From: Favolaschia claudopus
Lineage: Eukaryota; Basidiomycota; Agaricomycetes; Agaricales; Mycenaceae
Direction of reading: 5' to 3'
DNA: 64,000 nucleotides
Assembly (NCBI GenBank): GCA_037176885.1
Contig: JAWWNJ010000126.1
Coordinates: forward strand, 646,571-710,570
Positions 23,875-35,584 of this stretch are shown here, piece after piece (positions within the stretch are counted from its first letter, which is position 1; each line of letters opens with the position of its first letter). Made by a program: the position numbers and the translations under genes. The notes under the pieces were generated by a model. The model had not been told where the DNA came from, made no database searches, and saw nothing but the letters and a program-made list of their open reading frames with translations.

Positions 23875-25161
23875 TTACAGATATTCGTAGTCTTCATTCA
23901 AAACGTACTTGTACTCGTCGCCGTAGTCTTCAACTCCCCCCGCGCCAGGTTTCATAATAAGAAAAACGCCTCGAAGCGAACTTTTGCTTCTTCGGCAGTA
24001 CCCCAACTCACCCACGAATCCTTGCCGGTCGTCGTGAAGAAACGAAAGGTGCGGAGAGCCGGTGCGGAACATACCCCGCTCAAAGTATTCGCGAAATGGT
24101 TCCCGTCCTGCGAACTCAGCAGCCGACGTCGAACATAGGGTCCACGTCTGAGGCGGCACACCAGAACCAGGGATTTGAGCTGGGGAAAGGAGCCGTCGAG
24201 CATTGCTACGACTGTCCCGAGCGACGTCGTCAACTGAGTGTCGCATTTAGAAAAAAAATGAGTCAAGGAGCATTCAAACACGTACCAATGGTGTATTCGT
24301 ATACAGATGATCGGTCCAGGAACGATCCTCCTCGAGAACGATGTGTTCGAGCGGGGAGAGCACATCCTGCGCACCATGAGTAAGTAACTTGTGGAGGTCG
24401 GCGGCGGATATGCGGATCGTGGTGATTTTCGAAGACGACAAGCTGAAGTCGAGTGCTTCCGATGGAAGCAGGCTCCAAGACGCTAAATATCTATCGTAGT
24501 CAAAGCGGGACGTGCTGGAATCGAAGGTGTTTGGCGGATTTAGCGATAACCGGGGCCTGGAGCGTAAATAGTTTGCATCAGCGGCAGCTCGTTGGAAGTG
24601 GGAATGTCGCCGTGGAAGCTGTCCCCAAATGAGAGGTGTTTGAGGGACGATTGTCGGCGGAGTAAATCTAACCACACGGCAGATACGGTGGAAAGCGATT
24701 CAAAGGACGAGAGGCGAAAGCGGAGTCGGGGAATCCAGGAGGAATGTAGTGGGATGAGGGGAGAGATTCCTAGAAGCTGCAGATTCTGGAGCTGTACAAT
24801 GACGCGCTCCCACTGCGCGATGTCGACGAACGCATCGTCATCTGCAAACAAAAGGCTTTCAACCTTTCAGACGTTTAGATAAGAATACATCCTGTATGAG
24901 ACAAAAACGCACTATGGGAGGAAGATCCGCCTTCTTATCCAATGTATCCACCAACGCATTCGCCGCAGACCCTCGCACATAAACGTTTTGAATAGAGGAG
25001 AACCGGGTGGTGAGGTAAACTTCTTTCGACACTCGACACAGAGAAAGTTGAGCTTTTCGATCGCTCAGGCGGGCGACCTCAAGGAAAATGTCGGCGTGGA
25101 GTGAAATGGAGACGGGAGCGGGCGAGACAGAGCGGCGAGGGCGATGCGTTTGACGGCGCAT
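23875..25161 (-). CDS. F-box-like protein, paralogue A
   Basis: Minus-strand gene with start at ATG 25159-25161 (MRRQTHRPRRSV). The degenerate F-box-like N-terminus is SISLHADIFLEVARLSDRKAQLSLCRVSKEVYL; an LRR-like body follows (LQNLQLLGISPLIPL; ITTIRISAADLHKLLTHGAQDVLSPLEHIVLEEDRSW). An intron after YTNTPL (GTACGTG...CACTCAG) leads to TTSLGTVVAMLDGSFPQLKSLVL. The end is acidic (GDEYKYVLNEDYEYL) at 23875. It is about 1.3 kb upstream of paralogue B in the same orientation with the same exon order, so the pair arose by tandem duplication. No function can be assigned beyond the F-box-like pattern. Confidence 0.6.
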
Positions 25162-25358
25162 GGTGAAGGTAGAGGTCGAAAAAAGAGTAGGCTGTTTTTG
25201 GATGTGCACTGCTTCCTTGATTACAATCATGGAAGCTTGATGGAGAACATTGATGTCGGAAGTCGGAAAGAACGTTCCGTCCAGACCAATTCGGATATTG
25301 ACCAAGTTGGGATGAGAATCCTGAGATTTTGTTCGCGGTTACAAGATCACAAGTCAAA

Positions 25359-27312
25359 CTAATTTACACAGGCAAAGACAGCACCCCGACGCTCTGCGGG
25401 AAGATACGCCGCTTCCAAAACCTTTCCAGCGCTCCCTCCCTGCCGTTTTCCCGCTAGCTTTTCAATATTTTCCTTGCGGGCTGAGTGGGATTTCAAATTT
25501 CGGCGGCGTCGACGTGTCGAGGTACATTTTGCCTGGCCATTGAGCTGAAACCGCAGTTTCTTGGCGGCAATGCGTGCGGCGTGACCGCGTGCCTTGTGAA
25601 GATCCGAGTCCGGAATGGTGGCATTGTAGAAGTCCAGCCACTCGCGTAGGCGACCAGTGGCTGGCTTTCCTTGATTCTGAATCGCCTCTGGAAAAAGAAA
25701 AAGTGAGAGACAAGCCAGGTAATGTGGATTGAAGCGCGAACCTAACTTCAATGCTCTATCCTCTGCCGGGCTGAACGGATTCCCAGCAAAAGGGGGAGAA
25801 TCAAGAAAGCTCATGGGAGCGGTAGTCAAAGTAAGTGGTAAGTCAATTGATCTGTCCGGTATTTATCATCCTAAGCAAAGTCAATGCTCGCCGACGCGCG
25901 GCAACCAGTCGTTCCATCCGGTGATTCAAGCCCTCCAATTCACCTCGCCTGCTTCCCAGCGCGTATAATTTTTGACGATGCAGTTGAATGATTTGAGTTT
26001 CAATGCGGTCAACGCGTTCGCAAAGGACGGCGAGAACTCGCGCTAATATTGTCGTTGAGTAAGTACTTGCAATTGTGTAAGGAGCAGATTAATACCTCGA
26101 ATGTGTGCCTTTGAATGAATTACTGTATGCTCGTACTCGTTCATATTGACTGGATGAGCGAGAGATTGCTAGGAATCAGAAGATACTTACCATTTGTTAT
26201 CTCAAATGATTACCGAATCAAAATCAAACGGACTGAGAGAAGAAAACAGGAAGAAGCCGTGTTGTCAAGATCAATGAAAGCATATGGTAGTACAACTACC
26301 GGTCCACTGGTCCGTCCTGCCGCTCCGATTCTTCTCGCCGCGTGCTGAACAGTTTATCGTAGAGACTTGGCAACCGTGTCTTAGGACTTGGACTTGGAGG
26401 GTCGGGAGATGGACTATGGCGAGATGAATATCTGGGGCCCAGGGTTTGAAGAAGGAGCAATCGGCAGCGCTGTCGTGCCCTATTCCAATGATGGCAGATG
26501 TAGATCATCTCACAAAAACCAGATCGGCCACATACCTTAAGGAACTCGGTTACGATCTGTCTTGGTTGTTTCCCTGGTAATATATCTTGTTAAATTTCGC
26601 CTGACTCTCTGGAATGATCGAGACGCACCCAAGATCCTCCATCCCCTCCTCATCATCCGAATCGGATGGGCAAATACGCTCACCTTCCTCCCAGAGCGCC
26701 GTAATCCTATATCAATTGCCAATTAGATAGTTCTTCTATATTCTTTCAATCCCAGAGAAAAAACGCACTCCTTGTCAATAGCAATCTCCGCATTTGCCCT
26801 CCATGTCGGTGAGTTGCCACCGGCATCGTGAAACGAGACTTGTGTTCGGTCTGCCTGCATCTGGGCGAGCGTTTCGGAAACTTCCAGTTCAGCCGCAGTG
26901 AGCTCCGAGGCTTGCGTCGTCTCTGCTCTGTTCAGCAAGGGATCTAAATGTTTCTTTTTTGCGGTCGCTCTCCCCTTAGTTAGACACAGAACCCAATAAT
27001 ATAATCACGACTTACCTTGTTTTCGCTATGTGAATTCGGTTCTTTTCCCGGATCTTCTCCGCACTTGAGAGCAGTCCATTGAGCAAGCAGTAATTAAGTA
27101 AGAAATAGCGCACTCTCGAGCATAATATTGCCTTCGTCGCTCTTTTTTTGCTTCCGCCGTTGCCCGTTTTGCAGCATCGCTTTTGCGATGGGCCCGGGTC
27201 GGACTGTGTTCAGAGAAATTTGTCTCAGAGAGTGGAGGCGGTGGGCACACATACCGAAATTTATCTTCGTCGAGTGCCGTAGAGCTTTGTTACGCCCTTT
27301 CGATCTGGCCAT
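25359..27312 (-). CDS. Unrecognised basic coiled-coil protein
   Basis: Minus-strand exons with coding character: MARSKGRNKALRHSTK (start 27312); a basic region AAKRATAEAKKERRRQYYARE then KIREKNRIHIAKT (27,020-27,200); an acidic/Gln region NRAETTQASELTAAELEVSETLAQMQ (26,770-26,940); ITALWEEGERICPSDSDDEEGMEDLG (26,640-26,710); a helical exon LARVLAVLCERVDRIETQIIQLHRQK (about 25,850-26,060); and a C-terminal exon MSFLDSPPFAGNPFSPAEDRAL...LREWLDFYNATIPDSDLHKARG...TSTRRRRRN (25359-25829). Intron boundaries between 25.8 and 26.6 kb are uncertain, and two genes are possible. The basic RRxYYAR pattern occurs in uncharacterised agaricomycete proteins. I do not assign a function. Confidence 0.45.
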
Positions 27313-27364
27313 GGACGGTTGATGGTAGAGTGTTCGGAGTTTTGATTGTATTGACCTATATTTA

Positions 27365-28558
27365 TGTTTCGACCGGTTAGAGACCTGGGTCGAGGAAATT
27401 GTGACAATGACCTCACAACACCACGGAAAAGGCCAGATTATTCGAGCATATGTCCCTCACCCTGAGTTCTCTCACCTACCTCAAGGCTGAACTCGATGGT
27501 GGACCGGTGAGTGGTTGTTTCGACCGGTTACACAAGCAATAAACATTGGGTTGATGAGATAGGCCTTGAGTAGAGCAGAGTGAACTTGAAGGCGAAATTG
27601 TGGTTTGAGACAAAGAGAACGGATGAATGTACTGAAGCGAAGTAATATCCCAAACTGACCGGCAAAAAAACCTGTTTCGACCACTTACCGAATTTATCTT
27701 GAGATCTTTCAGAACCTATCTTTAGGAATCGGTGTCTGTTGAAGGGAAGCAACATGCGCGGGTAGTCTTGAATCAGCTAGAATTTCAAAATTTCAGTGGA
27801 CTGGCGCGTGAGAGTTCGGTGCGTACATTCTTGCCTACCGAGTTAACACGTCCACATGCTGGATGTTGCTTCTATTCGAGAACAAGAAACCTTGACGAAG
27901 GTGCAGCGTCGTATTACAATCGAGAAGTAGGATTGTTTCAATTGAGCGCCGTTTGAGCATTCGCTGGTTATCTTGTCCGCCGTATACTTTGTTTGAGGTC
28001 TATGTATTCCTGACGGTCTGCTCGAGATTGGCAGTGAAAGATATCGATGGCCGTCAGGTTCTGCATGTTTCGACCGGTTACAGATTTCGATAACGTACCC
28101 TTCAGCTCAGGATCCAAATTTGTACCCTCAACTATTGAGTGTAGCTACTGAGCACCTTCTTTGAAGAAATCGGGACGGGATCGGAGGAGTTGAGGGCCCA
28201 GAATGTCGACTCGGCCCTGTTTCGACCGGTTAGAGAATAAGTAGCTGGACTGACCAGCATGGGTCGATCTAAAGGACAGAAATGTTCTCTCACATATAAG
28301 AGTGTAGTTACTGAGCACCTTCTTTGAAGAAATCGGGACGGGATCGGAGGAGTTGAGGGCCCAGAATGTCGACTCGGCCCTGTTCGACGGTTAGAGAATA
28401 AGTAGCTGGGACTGACCAGCATGGGTCGATCTAAAGGACAGAAATGTTCTCTCACATATAGAGTGTAGTTACTGAGCACCTTCTTTGAAGAAATCGGGAC
28501 GGGATCGGAGGAGTTGAGGGCCCAGAATGTCGACTCGGCCCTGTTTCGACCGGTTAGA
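27365..28558 (+). repeat. Clustered TTCGACCGGTTA motif
   Basis: The 12-mer TTCGACCGGTTA, nearly always preceded by TG(T), occurs near 27368, 27519, 28069, 28220 and 28546. A variant lies near 27677 (TTCGACCACTTA) and a degenerate one near 28383 (TTCGACGGTTA). Its core ACCGGT is palindromic. The same TTCGACCGGTT string is part of the terminal repeat of the MITE at 63 kb. Intervals are irregular (about 150, 150, 400, 150, 160, 160). Confidence 0.7.
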
Positions 28559-28607
28559 GAATGAGTAGCTGGGACTGACCAGCATGGGTCGATCTAAAGG
28601 ACAGAAA
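28137..28607 (+). repeat. Tandem repeat, ~162-bp unit, three copies
   Basis: Units start near 28137, 28300 and 28461 (GAGTGTAG(C/T)TACTGAGCACC) and run to GGTCGATCTAAAGGACAGAAA. The copies are almost identical apart from a few single-base indels: the middle copy has CTGTTCGACGG where the others have CTGTTTCGACCGG. High identity implies recent duplication. A minus-strand ORF across it only reflects the repeat. Confidence 0.9.
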
Positions 28608-28933
28608 GCGTTCAATTATAGAGTACTTATACCGTCTCAGTGATCTGCTTACTTGGAATTGAGAAAGACGCGTCGAAGACCACAGACAACGCGTCTTCAT
28701 TGTTTGTTGAGTGTGATGTCACAGCGTGAGAACAAGGCTAGGCGTGGCTATGCCATCCATATCAGGAAACGCCTCACAACCTCTTCTCTCTTCCTCCCTT
28801 CATCTCGTATCGCAAAAACCTGGTGGCAATCGTCTTCCCTGGTAAGTTACTTTCATTTATTGCTTGAAATACACGTCGTCGAAGATCTACGGTCCTTCCG
28901 AGCCCCTACTGCACCTTGCCATAGGCACTATAG

Positions 28934-30821
28934 GTGGCAGAGAAGGTCGTTGGGATTGCGACGAGAAACGACGCGCCCATCGCATGGGATTCATCGCCGC
29001 TCCTGGCCATAGGAGCTATGATGATGACTATGCCACTGGGCCGCGTGTTTTCTTATTTCTCCTTCTCTATTGACCTCAAATACCTCGAGCTAATGAACGG
29101 AGCTAAATCTAGAGCCTTTATAATGCAAGAGCCGCGACGTACGCGCAGCGGCGCACGATTCTCGCCCTGGGACCTATTTACCACCTTCGATCCCGCCAGA
29201 CTTTCCGACCTCGGCTTCGTCGTGCACCAAACTTCCGTTTCGCTGGAGGAGTTACTCGAGGCTGCTGAGGGTGATCCAGACGTCGACGCGCAAGAGGGGG
29301 TTAGCTTGGGGGATGCGGGAGGTGACTCAGAGAACGAGGGGCATACAAATGGGATGGATTCAGGTCCCGCCGTTCTGCAAACCCACTGAATCGTTTCATA
29401 TTCATTGCCTGATGCCTATTCCTTTTATAGATGTATCGCTGCCCAAATTGGGATGCTCCTCACCTGCCACTTCCCTGCCTCGACTCTCACCACCCGCCGC
29501 ATCGTCCCGTTCCCCACTCGCTCCCCTCCAACCTTCTCAAGCCCCCTCACCTCGACGGCTTGTCAACTATCTCACGCGCAGCAACGAAAACTTGACTATA
29601 ACAAGACTCGCCGCCGAAAGCAGCGGCAGAAAAATGCCGCCAACCCATTTAATCGGTCACCACCCCCCGCCCCTGCTCACCTTGTGATGTCGGCTCAGCA
29701 ACTGCCCCTCAACTTCGACTCCGGCGACATCAGGACTACTAAAGGAGGCCATTGGCTTGGAGTGCGAGACCAAAACCCACCAAAGCTGAAGAATCAGCCC
29801 GAGAGTGCACGGTGGGCTAATCTTCGGCTTCCTGAAGTCGGAGAGTTGGTCAACGATTTGAAGCGTGTTTACGTTGCTTGGGATGCGCGGCAAGTCGCTT
29901 CATTTTTTGTGACATTCTTCATTTATTCAATCTTTCTATGAAGGCGTCCCTTGCTGATTCTGGACCGCCATGGGCGGATCATCGTCGTCTTCATAGGCGG
30001 TCCGGATGATCCCGAGTGGCCGTCGGTGGCTGCTGAAGCGGGGGAGGCCATGAGGCTTGCGCGGGAGGAGGGCATTCGGACCAATGCCTTCGCGGACGAC
30101 GCTGGATTGCATCGGCGAGGCCGCTTCTATTCCTTACAGAGCGGCGTGTCTCATGGAGGGGGGCAGCCGGTATGTCTCCATTTTGATCTTCACCGATGTT
30201 CAAGCGTTGCTGAAACTTTGTAGTGCCCGCGAAACGTCGATATTCCGGCAGCAAAACAACCGCTCATTGACAGCTTGCTCGGGAATAAGAGCGTGCGTCG
30301 GATTTGCGGCTTTCAATCAAGTATCTACGATTTCCATATAAACAACTCTCACTGACCAAGTCAATCTACTAGGCGCGTTTCGGACGTGGGCTCCCAAACT
30401 CTTCAAAGACTACGTCACAGACCTTCGGGATTTGTTCGAACACGACCCTTCGCTCCGCCTCAATTTCACCAACTCGATTTTTCCTTCAGTGACCTTCAAT
30501 GTCGGCCCACAATCAGCCACCTTTGAACACCTCGACGATAAGAACCGCGCGCTCGGATGGTGCGCAATCACCAGCGGGGGTGACTTCGATCCCACCAAGA
30601 GCGCACATCTGCATCTCAGGGAGCTGAATGCGCTTGTGGAGTTTCCGGCGGCCGCCACCGCGTTCATTCCCTCCGCCGTCATTCACCACGGCAACACGCC
30701 CCTCGCCCCCACACGAAACTCGGTATTCAATCACTCAATATGCCGCTGGGGTCTGTTCCGGTATGTTCAGTATAAATCCGGACTGCGAAGAAGGTGCTTA
30801 ATGAGGGTGGGGGGAACTTGA
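28934..30821 (+). CDS. TET/JBP-like 2-oxoglutarate- and Fe(II)-dependent dioxygenase
   Basis: Multi-exon plus-strand gene; the likely start is an internal ATG near 29123 (MQEPRRTRSGARFSPWD). N-terminal part: SPWDLFTTFDPARLSDLGF and an acidic stretch. Middle: HAQQRKLDYNKTRRRKQRQ, GGHWLGVRDQNPPKLKN, RLLILDRHGRIIVVFIGGPDD. Then GVSHGGGQPV and KSVRRICGFQS lead into the double-stranded beta-helix core (30,390-30,780): NSIFPSVTFNVGPQSATFEHLDDKN (Fe ligands His 30528-30530 and Asp 30534-30536), ALGWCAITSGGDFDP, AFIPSAVIHHGNTPL (distal His near 30,687), and an Arg-containing strand ending GLFRYVQY. The pattern H-x-D ... GGxL ... HGNTP is that of the TET/JBP oxygenases, which oxidise methylated bases in DNA. 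Activity here is inferred. These genes are expanded in Agaricomycetes and have been linked with KDZ transposons. Exon joins around 29,390-29,410 and 29,940 are uncertain. Confidence 0.72.
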
Positions 30822-31562
30822 AGCGGTCGTTGATGGGGTCCCCGGTGAGCGACATGCTGCGGCCATCAGTCTATTTTCCAAGCCGGAGGAGTTGTTGGCG
30901 GACCATGTGGCATGTTTTGGTGGAAAATCTTGATCGGTGTTTTTCGTTTTTGTATTTACCGGTTGCTCTATTCAATATGATGGTCGTATTCTACACACAG
31001 CATTGGAACTAACGGATCCTTGAAGTCTTGATGAGATTAAGGTTGAGCTTGCTACCGAACCCCTGGTTTCAGACCGCTTTCGCCTCATTTCAACGAACGC
31101 AAAGGAAAGAGTAATCAATTGTATTCAACGAACGAGTACATTAACAATGACCACAACTAACTACAAAGAAAATGGGAGAATAATGAGGATAGTTGAGTGA
31201 AATTAAAGCAGAAGGCACTTACCCTACGAGGTGATAGTGAGCAAAGGCAGCGGATCGCATCGGCGGGTACCACTATGATCAAGTCGATCGCAAGATTGAT
31301 TGTGTGGCGAATCTCGTCGAGAACCTATTAAATGTCCTGAGAAGAAATGGGAATAGGAACGTAAATGTGACAATACCTTTTCTGGATTTGCGCCGTCGCC
31401 AAGGTTGGGGATCCACGAGAACCAGTTGATGGTGGCTTCGATCAGAAACAACAATATCGTGCCCGATTTGAGACCCATTCAGGTTACCTAGAACGAAAGA
31501 GGAAATTTAGCCAATTTTGCGCGCATTCTGAGACAGAAACATATGATACTGCAAAAAGATTT
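30822..31562. other. Region without a supported gene
   Basis: Downstream sequence of the dioxygenase gene and about 500 bases of AT-rich spacer. A minus ORF at 31224-31478 shows no recognisable features. Confidence 0.35.
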
Positions 31563-34500
31563 GTGTTGGAGCCGTTTCGGAGAGATCTGCAGAGCGATTT
31601 TGTCCGAAATTGTCAGAAAGTGGTGAAACAAGAGACGAAAGACATACCTTTAAGGGTGAAAACAGACGACTTTGCCCACCCTCTTGCCCTCCGAAAAAAT
31701 CCCCCCACCATATCATTGTCGCGCCCGTCGTCCCGTTCTCATCCTACACCCCTCATCTTCCACAATCAGACGCGCGGACCTAAACGCTGGGCGAACGCCG
31801 ACGAGACCGCGCTGCTGGAGAGTTTCTGGTCTGAGTACATCACCAAACAGGCGGAAAATAAACTACACCTGTTCTGGCCTCTCGTCCGAGAAGCGCTTCA
31901 ACGACTCTCACCCCAGGCACGCCGCCTGGGACTCCCTGATCACAACGACCCGAATGCACGACTTCTGACGAAGGCGGAGCTCGATACGCTCGCCACAGCG
32001 ATTGAAGAAAGGAATAAGGTTAGTTACGCGTTTTGACACATTTGAAAGACGAGCTCACAATTATCTTGCAGCGAATCAAGGAGTGGTATCGCAATAAGAC
32101 TAAGAAAATCAGAAAACGGCGCCGGTTACAATACCTCTACGACCTCTATGTGCGCAAAATCCTCAAGAAAACCGTCGACAAACGGCAGCGCGTTCATCAC
32201 GGGGCGTGAGGTCTTCGCCAAGCGAAATGCCGCTCGTCTTTGAGGCTGAGTTGGACAAGGCTGGCTACAACGACATCCGCGCGGGGACTTCTCGACCCAA
32301 TGCCGACCGCGACTCTGACGACGACTCTGACGACGACGACGACTCGCACGACTCCGACGCCCGACGCCGACGCCGACGCAGGGGAAGAAGAAGAAGTCAA
32401 AGTTGATGACTCTTCGCGGCCAAGTTCTTGGGCGTCTGTGGGGCGAGGCGTCGACAGAGGAGCGCGAAGCGGTGGAGGCTGAGCTGACCGTGGAGAAGGA
32501 GCAGTTGAGGAAGCCGAGCACGAGCGAGGGGTCGAAAGATCTGTACGAAACCCAGAAGTATGATTCATTTGTCGTCAGTAAAGTTGCCCAAGCTAACAAG
32601 TTTGCATTCAAGATCGATCGACTCGTTGGACGGCGCAATGGGACAGATCTTAGGGTCCGTTGGCCGGGAGACTGGTTGGGGGATTTTTGCGATAGCTGCG
32701 GGGCCGAATCCGAGTTTGGGAGGAGAGTTGTCGATGAAGATGTGAGTCCTTCCTCTTGGGACTTTGTTTATTTCCATTTGTTGACGCGTCATTTCTTCCT
32801 TTCTTCCCACTCTCAGCTTCTGTGTTGGCGAAACTCCCAACGGCAACGACTTCGAACGATTTTGTCCCAATTTCACCGAAAACATCGTGCAGCCCTTCCA
32901 AGATTTTACTCGTGTCTGCTTTCGTACGTTTTCTTTTCTTTCTGTATGTATATTTTCACTTACCCATCCGTAGCCCCCGCCGTTCGCCATGCGGTTGCGA
33001 TCCCCACCGTTCCGCTCCCAACGTTGACCGACAACGCACCCGTCGAACGTCTATACCCGCCTGCAGCACCTGCCGAAGAGGTCAATCCGTCCAGAAAATC
33101 AAAGCGCAATCCAAGAAGAAGAAGACCAAGTCCCCCGCGATCGTTGAGGAGCATGCCGAGGCTGGAGTCACTGCGGTGGAGACGGTTCTCCTGTGGCGAT
33201 GGTACCTGACCCGTCTGCCACTTCTGCTGGTCCCGAAGAACAAAAGTATGATATTTTCTTCGTCTGATAATTTTGCGACAGGTGCTGATTGATTTCTAGT
33301 CCCTCGCCCACCGTACCTAATACACCTGAATTCGGGACTGATAGTCTCGGAGGCGAACGACAGCAAAGGTCAGTCTGATTTAGATTGAATTTACCTGCAG
33401 CTAATCTCAGTTGCAGTGTCGTGATGTCCAGCAAAACCGTCGAAGGGAACTTACAGACCAACTGAAATGACTGGTGCGTCCCATAACCACTCTTGCGCGA
33501 TTATTTTACTAACTTAGTGCGTCTCAGCTCTTTCGCGCCAGGTACGGGATGGGTTCCCGCTTCTGGAGTCCCGAACTCCACCGATCCATTCAACGACAAC
33601 TACGCCTTCAACGCCAACGACGCCAACGGCAGTCGTGACTCGGGCTTCGACGACAGTGGCACCTTCGGTGACATGGACTTTGGGTTCTCTGGAGGTGTGG
33701 ACCCGTTCCCCTCCGAGCCTATCGCTTCCCTCCCGCCTCGCCAAACGATTCCGGCTTCGACAAAACCAAGACTTTGGGTTCAGCAGACTACGGACTCGCT
33801 GAAGGTGTAGATCCGTTCCGCGTCTCGCCTGTCGCTCCCCTCCCCACCCTCGCCAACGAACACCATCCCAAGCTGTGGTTTGAGGGTCATGGGGGCAACC
33901 TCGGCTGCGGAGTCGCATAGCCCGTACCGCCGCAGTGCCCTCTTCGACGCTTTCGTGCCAGCCCTGTACCACAAACGCCCACCTCCACCGCTCGACGTAC
34001 ATACGCACAACCAGCAATTTCACCTCAGCGTACCTCTAGCACAACCCCAGCCTCGACATTCGCTGCTCAGGTGGTCCTCAGCCTCCATCGCCGAATTCAT
34101 CCCCGCCCCTACGCCCCCAGCACAAACGTTGGCACCGACTACTCCCCCAACGGCCCCCGCACCTGCGCCCCATTGCCGACAAGTCACCGGTGACTGCTGC
34201 GCCGGACTTCGCGACCCATCCCGCGGCTCTAGCAGTCCCTGCGGCACTCACACCAGCGTCTTCTGGAGCAGCAGCGACGCTCGTGAGCTCACCCCCGGTC
34301 CCTAAACCAGCCGGCCGCTCCCTCCTCGCCTCCACTTGGATTCCCCCTCGTCCCTTGCCCAAACCGCTTCCCACCACCAAAACCGCGCCCGTGCCTGCTG
34401 CACCCGCCGCGACTGCACCCTCCGAACCACTCTCGGTCCCCAAACCACCTGCCACTGCAGCCGTCGCGCCTGTCCCCGCCGCTCCCGCTCCCACCCAACC

Positions 34501-35220
34501 CCTTCATGCAGACGCGTCCGGCGAGGAAGGTCGTCGCCGCGGCCAAGGCGGATGAGCGGCTTCCCGATTCACAGCCCACCAACCCCTTCACGCAGACACG
34601 TCCGGCGAGGAAGGCCGTCGCGGCTGCCAAGGCGGATGTGCGTGAGGGTGCTGCGAATCATGCGCAGCAGGTCGCCGGCTGCCAAGCGGAGGGGGCGGCC
34701 TCGCAAGAACGCTCTGACTGACGTCACAAACGACGGCGCTGCCGCTGCGAACATCGTAGATCCGCCTGCCTCCGCACCAGCTGCGGAAACCCAGCACTTA
34801 GGCGACGGTTACGCGCGGGGGACAACGTCAATATCTGCCATCCCCCCGCCCGCAACAACACCAACCGATTAACGCGCAGAAGGAGGCTGCGGCGACGAAG
34901 CGGGCGAGGGAGAACGCGGAGAGGGAGGCGGAGAGGGAGAAGAGGGAGAAGGAACGGAAGCAGGGCTTCACGGAGCGAATCGTCATGGAGCGACGGTGGT
35001 GACATTCATCCGTACTCGCACAGAGGCTCGGCTGCCGGATGGTAGCAAATTCCAGCCTCCAGCCCAAGGGCACCCGCGATACCTCGACGAAGAAGACGGC
35101 GGAAACGGCGGCAAGGACCGGGAGCAAGAGGAAGGCAGCGCCGGCGACGAAGGCCAAGAAGCCCGCGAGAAGAGTACGTGTATATGCCTTCCTTTTATAA
35201 CCTGTCTTTTCGCTCAATGA
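31563..35220 (+). CDS. Agaricomycete-expanded protein of unknown function with AT-hook
   Basis: The plus-strand N-terminal exon carries PKRWANADETALLESFWSEYI...LHLFWPLVREAL and LTKAELDTLATAIEERNK. An intron at about 32,018-32,072 joins it to RIKEWYRNKTKKIRKRRR. This pairing (KW..EE...FL, then a helix ending in WF/WYRNKT) is one I know from uncharacterised, highly copied agaricomycete proteins. Next come an Asp/Arg repeat tract (32,310-32,400), TLRGQVLGRLWGEASTEEREAVE, then IDSLDGAMGQILGSVGRETGWGIF and GPNPSLGGELSMK (32,610-32,740). The C-terminal part is Pro/Ala-rich with two copies of QTRPARK(V/A)VAAAKAD (about 34,505-34,640), an AT-hook-like KRRGRPRKNALTD (about 34,690-34,730) and a charged helix. 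Frame changes near 32,200-32,400 and 33,200-34,300 mean it is frameshifted or needs more introns. DNA binding is an inference from the AT-hook. Confidence 0.5.
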
Positions 35221-35584
35221 CTTGTTAGGGCGAAAGCATAGATTCTTCCTTTGATTGATCATCTTCAACGATGAACTGCTCAACCAGCCATCGGCGTTGC
35301 TCAACCAACGGTCTTATCTTGCTGCTCAACCAGCACGTCAGCCAGTGTAGTCGTCTCTTCCCGTTCTCGCTGACTCGCCCATCGAACGAACGCATGAAAA
35401 TATTAGGTATTATTGTCTTATTGAATACATGCACTGTACGTAGTCTTGAATATATGCCGATGTATGTTTGTATGATTCTTGGGTGAAGTCCAACGTGGTA
35501 TATTACAATACGTGGTAAATACCACAAGGAAATGGTGGTAAAATACGAAGGACTTAGAAGAAAAATGAGAAAAGTGGTCGGAGT
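35221..35584. other. Intergenic
   Basis: No gene supported. Contains GTGGTATATTACAATACGTGG followed by TAAATACCACAAGG (about 35,497-35,530), an imperfect inverted repeat resembling the palindromic element at 21.6-22.3 kb. Confidence 0.35.

Noticed and set aside
24859..25305. Using Met 25305 as the start of paralogue A
   Set aside because: The extra 48 residues look non-coding and paralogue B has nothing similar; Met 25161 directly precedes the conserved region.
28137..28607. Possible CRISPR array
   Set aside because: The units are ~162 bp nearly identical tandem copies with no short spacer structure, and the genome is eukaryotic.
32300..32400. Coding role of the minus-strand ORFs over the GAC/CGA repeat tract
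   Set aside because: They are shadows of a simple Asp/Arg-coding repeat on the plus strand.
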